Positions 43,701 to 53,200 of a DNA stretch of 64,000 nucleotides are shown here, piece after piece. Each line of letters starts with the position of its first letter. Positions within the stretch are counted from its first letter, which is position 1. Location of the stretch: NCBI RefSeq assembly GCF_902364355.1, contig NZ_CABJDK010000001.1:118254-182253 (forward strand), in the 5' to 3' direction. The DNA comes from Collinsella aerofaciens. GTDB lineage: Bacteria; Actinomycetota; Coriobacteriia; Coriobacteriales; Coriobacteriaceae. Under the pieces are notes generated by a model. It was not told the DNA's origin and ran no database searches. It saw only the letters and a program-made list of their open reading frames with translations. Position numbers and translations under genes: made by a program.

Positions 43701-44198
43701 CTCATCCATGCGCGCGTCCGAAAGATCGGAGAGCGCCGCCACAAGGCTCGGGCTCGTGGGGACGGGCGCCGGAAAGGGAAAGTTGGGGTTGACGGCCGGC
43801 GCTTTGGGTGCGGTGCGCGCGGGCTGTTTCGACTGCGCCATAAACGTGCGAACCGGCGTGCGCAAACCTTCGACGGGCTCGGCGCCGCTGGCATCCAAAT
43901 ACGCCAGAGCCGTGGCAATAGCGTGCTTGCACATACCGGGGTAACGATAGGCGGCGGGGCAATCGCAGTCGTAGTCGATCACCTCGTGCTCGTCCATGTC
44001 GAGCGCCACGTGCGTCTTGTACAGGTCGCCACGCGAACCGCGCACCGAGCCCTCGACCGTCACGTTTTTGGAGAAGCGCGAGCCGCTGTCCTCGATCGAC
44101 AGCACGGCGCCGTTGAGCATGAGCGAACGCCCCTTCATAAAGGTGCCGCTCAACGCCGCCTCTTTGCGAAGCGCCTGCACAAACGTCCCCTGCGCCAT
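40734..44198 (-). CDS. SNF2-family helicase with SWIM zinc finger
   Basis: A 1,154-residue DEAD/DEAH-type SNF2 helicase. A SWIM zinc finger lies near residues 70-110 (DCDCPAAYRYPGMCKHAIATAL); a large central region follows; then SNF2_N with DDMGLGKTLQMI (Walker A), VVLDEAQYIKN (DEAQ box), LTGTPIENRLSELWSIFDF, and a C-terminal helicase domain with LFSQFTGMLDIIGKRL and QATDRAHRIGQ. Such proteins remodel protein-DNA complexes, perhaps RNA polymerase (RapA/HepA-like). The ATG at 44198 has GGAGG 5 nt upstream. It follows dnaE by 28 nt. Confidence 0.92.
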   Translation of the reverse strand: MAQGTFVQALRKEAALSGTFMKGRSLMLNGAVLSIEDSGSRFSKNVTVEGSVRGSRGDLYKTHVALDMDEHEVIDYDCDCPAAYRYPGMCKHAIATALAYLDASGAEPVEGLRTPVRTFMAQSKQPARTAPKAPAVNPNFPFPAPVPTSPSLVAALSDLSDARMDELASMRRKLAGAVDPDAPKAALEPSLVPYYNPLFADRFSWALEFRIRCGSVSYVVKDIDGMADAYVRGGTFSYGKKLTFVHSPEAFDETSAKLLNLVVTTVAYLDDITSSRSASYDFARSGFVAERQLPLSEHSIVYVLDLLRGQTISFEPAWSRGMTTHRTYDVAVELSPQREDEASAKRPPLLAAKIAPAAGGSYDLRLPADMYCFASGDAAYLVDTRRARRTDAAFAQHAAPFLSRLLPCRTPAHIAAEQVGEFCRMALPILRDYTDLTAPAALDTVAPEPSFAMAIGVDDGLVTCKITVTYGDWSADLFSLGAPGSPFEEQRPGVPPRDEVAEFRVMDTAALYFDFYEGGLAFEERDDARLFCLLTEGLSALSELGEVMLSDRLRQISVRPAPKLSVRATAKSNLLDVELGASGLSAADLAVYLDSYKRHQTFARLTSGDIIRLDEGARAAFGLAEDLGVDAVDLLDGVSLPASSTLFVDSMLARTPALEADRDAAFRRTVERLDTLGKMDFTVPASLKATMRGYQVDGYQWLGSLEHLGLGGILADDMGLGKTLQMIAHILARVEAGDTKPTLVVCPASLVYNWTAELERFAPSLDVCAIVGAKAQRRMQISGVAEHSVVVTSYDLMRRDIDEYVEQDFARVVLDEAQYIKNPLTQVARAAKRLPAGVRFALTGTPIENRLSELWSIFDFLMPGLLGTRESFAKRFESPVEHAEGDSAARLQALVSPFVLRRVKEDVVADLPEKIEDTVMAQLTGEQRKLYLANQDRIAQQVQHREAGEFKKDKLKVLAELTKLRQICCDPRLHYEDYKAGSAKLDTCMELVRGALDGGHRILLFSQFTGMLDIIGKRLAKEDIAFLKLTGASSKESRAKMVAQFQAGEVPVFLISLKAGGVGLNLTAADVVIHYDPWWNVAAQDQATDRAHRIGQQHTVTVYKLIAKDTIEERIMQMQESKRDLVNSVLGGDGISSALFTREDVLALLGGDGR

Positions 44199-44226
44199 CA
44201 CTTCCTCCAATCTCACCCGGGGTAGC

Positions 44227-47200
44227 TTAGATCACCGTCACGCGGCCCTGGTTACCCACAATGGCCTTGGCCTCGGCCAGCAGCGGAATCGAACGCGCGT
44301 TGACCTTGGCAGGTACCTCGGCACGCAGCACGCGCCCGTCCACCTGCTCGATAAAGATCTCCACGCGGTCGCCGCCCGGGTTGGCGGTAAGCACCGTGGC
44401 AAGACGCGCCATATTGCCCTGGCTAAAGCGGCTGTTGGGCACCATGACCTCAAACACCTTGGGCTTGTTGTTCTCCTCGTTAAGCTCGAGCGGCACGATC
44501 TCCTGCGCGATGATCTGGTCGCCGCGGTCCGAGCGCTCGAGCTTGCCCTTAATGCGCACAAAGGCATCGGACAGCTGCGCGCCGGTCTCGGGATCGACCT
44601 CGCCGTACAGGTACCCCTCGGCCTCCTTGTAGGTCTTGGGGAACACGACGACGGTGGCCTCGCCTTCCATGTCCTCGAGCTGCACGATGCCCATGGGGTC
44701 ACCGTTTTTGGTCACGCGCTTGGACACGCTCGAGACCATGCCGGCCCACCACAGCGCCTTGCCCTCGGGAATTTCCTGGTTGATGGTGCCGCCCGTAGGA
44801 TTCTGAACTTCGTAGCCGGTGTCGATCTGCGAGAACGAGAAGTCACGCGCCTTGGCTAGTGCATACTCAAACGGGCGCAGCGGGTGGTCCGAGACATAGA
44901 TGCCCAGAACCTCCTTCTCCTGACTCAACTTGAGGTGGCGGTCCCATTCCTGGCCATCCGGATCGGGCACGCTCACCTCAAAGCCCGAGCCCTCAACGTC
45001 GCCAAACATATCGAAGAACGACGTCTGGCCGCTCGCGCGATCCTTCTGGCGCTTTACCGCGGCATCGATGATGTTCTCGGGGTTGTTCTTGTCCACAAAG
45101 TGCATCATCTGGCGACGCGGATACGCCGTGGAGTCGAAGGCGCCTGCCTTGATGAGCGATTCGATCACGCGGCGGTTGGCCTGGCTCGAGTCCACGCGCT
45201 CGACAAAGTCGTGCAGCGTCTTAAACGGGCCGCCCGCCTCGCGCTCGGCGATAATCGCCTGCGCCACGCCGGTGCCCACGCCGCGGATGCCGGCCAGACC
45301 AAAGCGCACGCCCTCCTTGGTAGCCGTGAACTCGGTACCGGACTCGTTGACATCTGGCGACAGCACGGGGATGCCGTCGTGACGGCATGCCGAGACGTAG
45401 TGCACGATCTTGTCGGTCTTGCCCGTATAGGACGTCAGAACGGCCGCCATGTACTCGTGCGGATAGTGCGCCTTGAGCCACGCCGTCTGCATAACCAGGA
45501 TGGCGTAGCCGGCGGAGTGCGACTTGTTGAAGGCGTAGGACGCGAACTCGAGAACATCGTCCCAAATCTTCTGGGCGACCTCGCGCGTATAGTTGTTCTT
45601 GATGGCGCCGTTCATCCAGTGGTCGTAGGTGGTCTCGTCGGAGCCATCCTCCCAGTGGAGCACCGTCGACGTGAGCAGCTTGATTTTCTTCTTAGCCACG
45701 GGCTTACGGATACGCGAGTCCGATTCGCCCTTGGAGAAGCCGCACATCTCGACGGAGATGAGCATAACCTGCTCCTGGTAGACCATGGTGCCGTAGGTTT
45801 CGCCCAGGATGTCGTCCAGGCGGTCGTCGTAGGAGACCGCCGGCTCCTTGCCGTTCATACGGTTGATGTAGGACGAAACCATGCCGGCGCCCAGCGGGCC
45901 CGGGCGGTACAGGGCGATCAATGCTACGACGTGCTTGTACTCGGTGGGCTTCATGTTCTTGATCGTGGCCGTCATGCCTGCGGACTCGACCTGGAAGACG
46001 CCGGCGGTGTGGCCGGAACCCATGAGCTTAAAGATCTCGGGGTCGTCAAAAGGAATCTCTTCCTCTTTGATGTCGATGCCGAAGTTCTTTTTGATGTTTG
46101 CCTTGGCCTTGGAGATAACAGTCAGCGTGCGCAGGCCCAAGAAGTCCATCTTGAGCAGGCCCATGTCGGCAACGGTATGGCCCTCGTACTGGGTAATCTC
46201 GACGCCGCCCTTGGTGTCGAGCTTGGTGGGCACGTGCTCGTTGACGGGGTCGCGGCAGATCAGAACGGCGCACGCGTGCACGCCCTCGCCACGGGTGAGG
46301 CCCTCGATTGAGAGCGCCGTGTCGATGATGCGGCGGGCGTCGTCGTCCTTTTTATATGCCTCGGCAAAATCGGGGTTAAACAGGTCCTCTTTGCCGGGTT
46401 GCTTTTCGAGCACCTGCTTGAGCTTGACCTTGGGGTCGCTCGAGACCATCTTGGACAGACGCTGGCCCATGTAGACCGGGTAGTCCAGGACGCGAGCGGC
46501 GTCGTTGATGGCCTGCTTGGCCTTAATGGTCGAGTAGGTGATGACGTGGGTGACCTTCTCGGGGCCGTAGAGCTGGCGAACGTGCTCCACGACCTCGAGG
46601 CGCCGCTCATCGTCGAAGTCCATATCGATATCGGGCATCTCGGTACGCTGCGGGGACAGGAACCTCTCGAACATCAGGCCGTTCTCGAGCGGATCGAACG
46701 CGGTGATGTTCATGGCGTAGGCGACGATAGCGCCGGCAGCCGAGCCACGGCCGGGGCCGACGCCAATGCCGTTGTCCTTGGCCCATTGCACGTACTCAGC
46801 GACGATCAAAAAGTAGGCGGCAAAGCCCTTGTCGCAGATGACCTTGTATTCGTACTCAAAGCGCTCTTTGATGTTGACGCCACCGATCTCGCGCGTGGCC
46901 CAGTCGTCGCCATAGTGTTGGCGCAGGCCCTTCTCGCACTCGCGGCGGAACTGGCTCTCGTGCGTCTCGCCGGGATCGAGCAACGGGAAGCGCGGCAGGA
47001 TGATGGAGTCCCAGTCCAGCTCCACGTAGCACTTGTCGGCGATCTCGAGCGTGTTGTCGCAGGCCTCGGGGCAATACGGAAACATCGCCCGCATTTCCTC
47101 CTCGGTCTTCATGTAAAACTCCGAGCCGGTCATGCGCATGCGGTTGGGATCGTCGACCTTGGCGTTCATGCCAATGCACATGATGACGTCCTGCACGGGA

Positions 47201-48030
47201 GCGTCCTCGCGGCGCAGGTAGTGGAAGTCGTTGGTGGCGATGACCTTGACGCCTACCTGCTTGGCGATGTCGATGAGCGTGCGGTCCATCTGCTCATCGG
47301 TCAGGCCGTTGTCGGTGGTGATGCCGTGTTCCTGGATCTCGATATAAAAGTCGCCAGGTTCGAAGGTATCACGGAAGGTCTCGGCCCACTTGATGGCGCC
47401 CTCCATGTCACCGCGGTCGATGTATTTGGGAATGATGCCCGCGATGCAGGCGCTCGTGCAGATCATGCCCTTGGCGTGGCGGCGCAGATTGTCGAGCGTC
47501 ACGCGCGGCTTGTAGTAAAAGCCCTGCACGGCGGCCTCGGAGACCGTCTGCATCAGGTTGACGTAGCCCTCCTGGTCCTTAGCCAAAAGGATCATATGGT
47601 AAAGCTCGGGCTTATGGTCGCGGGCGAGCGTCTCGTCCGGCGTAAAGTAGACCTCGCAGCCAAAGATGGGTTTGATGACCAGAGGCGGCTTGAGCTCGTC
47701 GATGTTGCCCTTCTCGTCCCACATGGCCATGTCCTTCACATACTGGGCATGCTCGCGCGGGTTTGCCTCGGGATCGGGCTCCACCAGCTCGTCGCGGCGA
47801 TCCTTTTCCAAAAACGCCTTGTCGTGACTCCAGGTTTTGTACTCAGGCGTGTTGTGGTTGACGGCGTCACAGGCCAGCGCTAGGTCGGGCACGCCATACA
47901 TATAGCCGTGGTCGGTAATGGCCACGGCGGGCATGCCAAGCTCAACGGCACGGTTGACCATATCCTGGATACGGGTTGCGCCGTCGAGCATGGAGAAAAC
48001 AGTGTGATTGTGCAGATGGACGAATGCCAT
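44227..48030 (-). CDS. dnaE: DNA polymerase III alpha subunit
   Basis: A 1,267-residue DnaE-type replicative polymerase: an N-terminal PHP domain (HLHNHTVFSMLDG), catalytic palm with PDIDMDFDD (Asp pair), the thumb and finger region (GPGRGSAAGAIVAYA), a tandem HhH and OB-fold C-terminus (GTINQEIPEGKALWWAGMV). GGAG lies 8 nt before the ATG. The snf2 gene follows closely on the same strand. Confidence 0.96.
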   Translation of the reverse strand: MAFVHLHNHTVFSMLDGATRIQDMVNRAVELGMPAVAITDHGYMYGVPDLALACDAVNHNTPEYKTWSHDKAFLEKDRRDELVEPDPEANPREHAQYVKDMAMWDEKGNIDELKPPLVIKPIFGCEVYFTPDETLARDHKPELYHMILLAKDQEGYVNLMQTVSEAAVQGFYYKPRVTLDNLRRHAKGMICTSACIAGIIPKYIDRGDMEGAIKWAETFRDTFEPGDFYIEIQEHGITTDNGLTDEQMDRTLIDIAKQVGVKVIATNDFHYLRREDAPVQDVIMCIGMNAKVDDPNRMRMTGSEFYMKTEEEMRAMFPYCPEACDNTLEIADKCYVELDWDSIILPRFPLLDPGETHESQFRRECEKGLRQHYGDDWATREIGGVNIKERFEYEYKVICDKGFAAYFLIVAEYVQWAKDNGIGVGPGRGSAAGAIVAYAMNITAFDPLENGLMFERFLSPQRTEMPDIDMDFDDERRLEVVEHVRQLYGPEKVTHVITYSTIKAKQAINDAARVLDYPVYMGQRLSKMVSSDPKVKLKQVLEKQPGKEDLFNPDFAEAYKKDDDARRIIDTALSIEGLTRGEGVHACAVLICRDPVNEHVPTKLDTKGGVEITQYEGHTVADMGLLKMDFLGLRTLTVISKAKANIKKNFGIDIKEEEIPFDDPEIFKLMGSGHTAGVFQVESAGMTATIKNMKPTEYKHVVALIALYRPGPLGAGMVSSYINRMNGKEPAVSYDDRLDDILGETYGTMVYQEQVMLISVEMCGFSKGESDSRIRKPVAKKKIKLLTSTVLHWEDGSDETTYDHWMNGAIKNNYTREVAQKIWDDVLEFASYAFNKSHSAGYAILVMQTAWLKAHYPHEYMAAVLTSYTGKTDKIVHYVSACRHDGIPVLSPDVNESGTEFTATKEGVRFGLAGIRGVGTGVAQAIIAEREAGGPFKTLHDFVERVDSSQANRRVIESLIKAGAFDSTAYPRRQMMHFVDKNNPENIIDAAVKRQKDRASGQTSFFDMFGDVEGSGFEVSVPDPDGQEWDRHLKLSQEKEVLGIYVSDHPLRPFEYALAKARDFSFSQIDTGYEVQNPTGGTINQEIPEGKALWWAGMVSSVSKRVTKNGDPMGIVQLEDMEGEATVVVFPKTYKEAEGYLYGEVDPETGAQLSDAFVRIKGKLERSDRGDQIIAQEIVPLELNEENNKPKVFEVMVPNSRFSQGNMARLATVLTANPGGDRVEIFIEQVDGRVLRAEVPAKVNARSIPLLAEAKAIVGNQGRVTVI

Positions 48031-48137
48031 GTGATGAGCTCCGATGCGGGTTCGTGTTCTGACTGAACGATTTTACCGCACGGCGCGGATAGCACCCGAA
48101 CCTAGCCAAACCAACACGGGTAGTCAATTTGGGACCT

Positions 48138-48275
48138 TCAAAAAGGGGAATGAGGGCATCCATATATATCGAGTATTACAGGAACCCCGGCGATGCGCGG
48201 AATGATTTGTGACGAATAGTCATGTCCATCAAGAAGGCTCGACGCTTCGGATAGCTCGTCAATCGATATATCAAT
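48138..48275 (-). pseudogene. possible gene remnant
   Basis: In one frame the sequence after the MFS stop reads ELSEASSLLDGHDYSSQIIP...GVPVILDIYGCPHSPF and ends in TGA. The composition looks coding, but it has no start, no ribosome site and it overlaps the MFS end in another frame. It may be the tail of a gene lost when the MFS gene arrived. Weak. Confidence 0.25.
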
Positions 48276-49470
48276 TCTTGGAGACCTGTATTCCAACCAT
48301 TTTTAATGAAACAACGGCGGTAATTGCTATCGCGATTGCACCAATAATACCGAGCGCTATCTGAATGGGATATAACCCCAACACATGTCCAAATATGGAG
48401 AAAAACACTGCAGAAAAGAGAGCCCTTACCAGAGACGCGACGGAAAGGATCGTCGCGCGGAGATCGTCCGCTATCGCGTCTTGGATTAAGTTTTCCGAAG
48501 TGATGTACACCACTTCTGGGAGAAAACAAAGCACCATGCTAAGGCCAAACAAACACAGCGGATTTGAAGCGAACCACGGAAGAATCATGAAAAGGCCAGC
48601 CTCGATTAGCATCGAGCCGAGCATGGTATTTCTTTTCCCGAAACGCAATGAGAAGAAATCTGCTGCAATGTAGGCCGTCGCATTTACTGCATAGGATGCA
48701 CCGAAAAAGATTCCTATTATGGAGACGGGAGCATCAAATGCGTCGAATACCAACTGATTCAAGTTGTAATAACTCCCATAGAATCCATCGAGCATGCTTG
48801 TGCCGATTAGAAGAAGCAATACCGCAAAAGCGGATTCTCCAACACGCCAGGTTTCGCGTCTGAACATCTTGGCCGCGTCAAACCTTCCCTTTTCAGAGCT
48901 TTCAGAACGGGTCGCTTCCGTCCTCTCAATGGGATACAGAAGGAAAAGCTGCAGGAGATAGAAAACGGAGACACATACGTAGAGGGCGCTCCAAGATACT
49001 TGGGCAATGAAAGATCCGAGCACAATCGCCATTCCCGTAGCGATTGATTGCGCGGCAAGCAGCCGAGCGTTGATGGTGAGGAAACGCTCTCCTTGACCGG
49101 CATTCCGGGCAATTTCATATAAAAGTGCTTGTTCGGATCCCGATTGAAGGGAGTAGGCGAGTGCCTCAACAAGGGAAAGCAAGACAAGAAAGGGACCTGA
49201 GAGCAACAGCATGCCAGCCGTATGGAAGAAAAGCAGCAGCACGCCCACTTGAATCGAAAACTTCTTTCCAAAGAAATCGCCTATCAGCCCTGTTGGCAGC
49301 TCGAGGACGACCGTTGCAATGTTAAACAGGGCTTGATAAAGCGCGATTTCCGTGACAGACATTCCTTTCTCCGCAAGGAAAAGTAGAAACACTCCCCGAT
49401 TTAAAACAAATCCCGCGAGAACGAAAAAGGCGGAATAGATGTGCAGTTGCGTAGCGGCATTCTTATTCAT
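48271..49470 (-). CDS. MFS family transporter
   Basis: A 399-residue protein with twelve predicted membrane helices and MFS loop features (LPTGLIGDFFGKKFSIQVG between helices 2 and 3; FSLRFGKRNTML at the half-way loop). It resembles MFS drug-efflux-like proteins; the substrate is unknown. GGAAG precedes the ATG. Its base composition is visibly lower in GC than the neighbours (AT-rich third positions, AGA/AGG Arg codons), which suggests transfer. Confidence 0.85.
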   Translation of the reverse strand: MNKNAATQLHIYSAFFVLAGFVLNRGVFLLFLAEKGMSVTEIALYQALFNIATVVLELPTGLIGDFFGKKFSIQVGVLLLFFHTAGMLLLSGPFLVLLSLVEALAYSLQSGSEQALLYEIARNAGQGERFLTINARLLAAQSIATGMAIVLGSFIAQVSWSALYVCVSVFYLLQLFLLYPIERTEATRSESSEKGRFDAAKMFRRETWRVGESAFAVLLLLIGTSMLDGFYGSYYNLNQLVFDAFDAPVSIIGIFFGASYAVNATAYIAADFFSLRFGKRNTMLGSMLIEAGLFMILPWFASNPLCLFGLSMVLCFLPEVVYITSENLIQDAIADDLRATILSVASLVRALFSAVFFSIFGHVLGLYPIQIALGIIGAIAIAITAVVSLKMVGIQVSKN

Positions 49471-49573
49471 TTGGCACTTCCATCAACTACTTTTGTCGGG
49501 CCGCTCGCTACTGACTCGAAGCCTGAAGTGTTCACAGTTGATGTGAAGAGCGGTAAAGCTTTTGCACAGGGTA

Positions 49574-50083
49574 TCAATGGAATACATCCGAAGCGTTTTC
49601 GGCAGTATCAACGGCGAAGGCGGGATTAGCCTTTACGCGGCGCTCACCCTCGATGTATTTGACGATTTGATCAATCGTCTGGTTGGCGTGGCTCTTGAGC
49701 TTGCGCTCATAGAAGAAGAGGCCGAGCTTGCCGCGCGTGCCAGACGTGTTGCCACCCACACCCTGAAAATCCTCGGTATAGGTGAGCTCGCAGGCACCAT
49801 CGCCAGCAGGTGCAGCCTCATAGCGCATAGTATTGATGCCCGCCGCATACTGAAAACGGACCCCATAGAGACACGGGTAGTCAAAGTGCTTGATTTTAAC
49901 CTTGATCGCCATGCCCTTGGCCTTGCCTTTTGCGGACTGGGCGCGCTTCTCGTACTTATAGCCGTTGAGCTTGTTGCGGCTGGGACGCTTGCCCGTGGCG
50001 TTCTCGATATCCTGCATGATGGACCCCGCCAGAGCGTCAAAAAGCTCCTCCGGCGTCACCTTAAGCGTTTTGGCGAGCTGCAT
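49574..50083 (-). CDS. DUF3284 family protein
   Basis: A 169-residue soluble protein with a Q/K-rich N-terminus, VTPEELFDALAGSIMQDIENATGK, an ELTYTEDF strand, and an RKLKSHANQTIDQIVKYIEGER helix, as in DUF3284 (START-like domain of unknown role). AAGGAG lies 5 nt before the ATG. It stands between the MFS gene and addA, probably on its own transcript. Confidence 0.7.
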   Translation of the reverse strand: MQLAKTLKVTPEELFDALAGSIMQDIENATGKRPSRNKLNGYKYEKRAQSAKGKAKGMAIKVKIKHFDYPCLYGVRFQYAAGINTMRYEAAPAGDGACELTYTEDFQGVGGNTSGTRGKLGLFFYERKLKSHANQTIDQIVKYIEGERRVKANPAFAVDTAENASDVFH

Positions 50084-50144
50084 GATGGCTCCTTATTCGT
50101 TTGAACCGTTCGAGCCATTGTACCGCCCCAGGCTCTCCCATGCG

Positions 50145-50207
50145 TTGCGGTGAAATGCGGACTGTTTGGCGGCTTTTTTGGCCAAAACAGTCCGTATTCC
50201 ACCGCAA
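50145..50207 (-). repeat. long imperfect inverted repeat (REP-like), possible terminator of addBA
   Basis: TTGCGGTGAAATGCGG... (50145-50170) pairs with its near complement at 50181-50207, arms of about 26 bp with few mismatches and an A/T-rich loop (TTTTTT). It lies just after the addA stop and may end the addBA transcript, but the symmetry and length suggest a dispersed repeat. Confidence 0.6.
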
Positions 50208-50218
50208 GTTATTGAGGG

Positions 50219-53200
50219 CTAGAGGCTGTAGGTGACCACCTGAGGCTCGCACGGGTTGGCGAGGTCGACTTGCTCCACGCGGACGAACTTGACGGTCACG
50301 GCCTCAAAGCCCGCCTTGTGCAAAACATCAGCGTAGACGCGCGCCTGCAGGGCGTGCTTCTCCTGCAGCTGTTCCGGCGTCTCGTCCGGCGTGCCGCCCG
50401 TCTTGTAGTCGATGACCAGCGCGCATGACGAATCCGCCGGGTTCGTCGCCAAAGCATCGATGGCGCCCTCGGCATATGCACCGTAGCGGGCAATGTCCTT
50501 GTCCTCACAGCCCAGCGAAAAGAACGGCACCTCGGCACGGACACACGGCCAGGCAAGCAGCTCGGCACGAACAGCCGACTTGAGCCAACGGTCCAGGGCA
50601 ACGTCGAAGCGTTCGCGCTGCCCCGGCGTCAGGCACCACAGGCGCGCCAGCGCATCGGCACGCTCAGCGGGCAGCGCATCGGCACCCATCTCGATGAGCC
50701 ACTGGCAGGCAGCGTGGAACGCCGAGCCCAGCGCCATGGGATTGCCGGCGGGCTCAACGGCGGCCACTTCTGCATCCGTCATCTCGGAACCATCCGACTC
50801 CGCATCATCGCCAGCCTCGTCCATGGGCACGCGCGCCTCGGCGACACGGTCCTCGGCCTCGGCATGCAGCGCCGCGGCAATCGACGAATAGCTGTACGAA
50901 TCGCGCGCCGGATACGAGCAGGTGCCCATGCGCACGCCCACCGTCTGGGGATACACGAGCTCAAACGAATCGGGCTCGGGGTCGGCGGGGCCGGGCGCGA
51001 CCGGGCGATCGGCGGCAGCATCGGCACCCTCCGCCTCCGCATCACCGCGAACGAGCCTACCCTCGGCATCCAGTGAAGCGTTGGCCTCAAACGCCTGCTC
51101 GCCAAACGTAAAGTCCGCCAGCGAGATAAGCTCGTAGTCGCCCGGCTTGGAGTTGTCGAACACCAAACGGTCGCTATCGAGCTGCGGCATGTCCAGACTG
51201 TCGGTCGGCAAAATACGGCGCAGCACGTCATAGGTCAGATCGGTCTCGACGTCGAAGGTCGGCGCGCACAGCTTGCCACGGCTCACGCCGGCATCCATCG
51301 CCAAGATCACCAGCTCGCGCGCACGCGTCATGGCAACATAGAGCAAGCGGGCCCGCTCCTCGAGCGAAAGCTGCAGGTCATCGTTGCGCAGGCGAGCAAA
51401 TGCCTCGGCGGGAGAACCCGTCGCACAGACGTCCTCCATGAGCTCCGGCGGCAGCCACAGCGACGTGCCCTTGCCCTTAAACGCATGCTCAAACTGCTTT
51501 TTAACGTCGTCGCCCTTCACAAAGGTTCCGTCGGCGAGCTTAACGCCATCGAAGCGTGCCGGCAGTGCCACGACCTGCGCTCCGCCCTCGACGCGACCCA
51601 TCTGTGCCGCACCCGAGGACTTGCGCACGCCAAAGCACTCGGCGACCGCCACGACCGGATATTCCAGGCCCTTGGAGGCGTGCACCGTCATGATGCGTAC
51701 CGCGCCGTCACCCTCCTCGTTGAGCGCGCCCGGCGCCTCCTTGCCCGCCAGGAAGCGGTCAAAGGCCAGCGCAATGGAGCGCGGCGAGTTACCGAACTCG
51801 GCCTCCGTCTCGGCCACGGCGTCGAGCGCCTTGAGCACGTTGGCGGCGATGGCCTTGCCCTCGGGTCCACGCTGTGCCAGACGCACAAACCAACCGGAGG
51901 CGTTGACCACGTCGCGCGCGATGGCAGCGAACGAATCGCGGCCCACGCGACGAAGCGCATACCGCAGCACCTCGCGGGCGCGCGTCACGAGCGGCAAGTC
52001 TTGCAAACCCGGCACGTCGAAATCGCTCATGATGCCCGCGTCGATATTCCGGCGCGAGGTCTCCCCCGTCTCGCTATCGAGCTTGGTCGCCAGCGCCAGG
52101 AACTCCTGGGCGCCGAGCGCAAACATCGGCGAGGCGAGCAGCGGCATAAGGCCCTGCGCCGTATCGGCCGGGTTGGCGAGCGCGCAGACTAGGGCGCGCA
52201 CCGTCTGCACCTCGGCTGCTTGGGCAAAGACAGATCCACCCGCGATCACGCAGTCGAGCCCCTGATCGCGGAAAGCCTGGGCATAAACGTCGGCGTTTGT
52301 CATGCGGCCCAGCAGCAGCACCATGCCGCCCTGGGGCTGACCGGCATTGGCAAGTGCACGGAAGCGCTCGGCGATCGCGCGGGCCTTGGCCTGTGTGCGC
52401 TCCTGCGTACTGCCGCCGGCAACAAAGAGCGCCTGACGACGCGAGGCGTCCGCTACCAGCGTGTCCTTGCGGCCGTCGCTCGCCTCAAGATCCAAAAAGC
52501 CCTGCATCAGGCCGCCGTCATCGCCGTCAAAGACGCGCGCCACATAGCGCAGCACCTCGTCGTGGCTGCGGAAGTTGCGTACAAGCTTGACGAGCTCGCC
52601 GGCGGGGGCATCGGACGTGGCGACCGTCTCGGGCGCCGTCGTCGAACCCACCTTGCGCTCCTGGCGACGGAACACCTCGACCTCTGCCCCACGAAAGCGA
52701 TAGATCGACTGCTGCGCATCGCCTACGGTGCACAGTGCGCGCTCCCCCGCGCCCGTCAGGTAACGGATCAAATCGACCTGCATCTGGTCGGTATCCTGGA
52801 ACTCATCGATCATGACCATCTTAAAGCGACCCTCATAGGCCGCTCGAATAGCCGGGTAGTCGCGCAGCGCCTCGTACGCCATACGCAGTAGGTCGTTGTT
52901 ATCGAGCGCGGACTGGCCGGCCTTCAGCGCGCGATACTCAGCCTCCACGGAACGGGCCAGGCCCACCAGCGCATCGAGCGCGGGACCACCGCAGGCCAGC
53001 ACGATATTGATAAACGCATCGGCAGCCTCGGCCTTGAGCAGCTCCACCTGCTCCTTAGGAAACGCCTTGCTCGCCCGAGGCATGCTGCACGACATCATGA
53101 GTCGCGCTGCATCCTCCATGGTTTTGCCGCTCGCCTCAAACGCGTCGATGGCATCGAGTGCCACCTGCGCTTTCTCGGTCGCGGCCTTGCTCGCACCCAA

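Noticed and set aside
48040..48075. SOS-like box near the dnaE start (GTTC...GAAC)
   Set aside because: The half-sites are in the wrong orientation (GTTCTGACTGAAC) for a LexA target.
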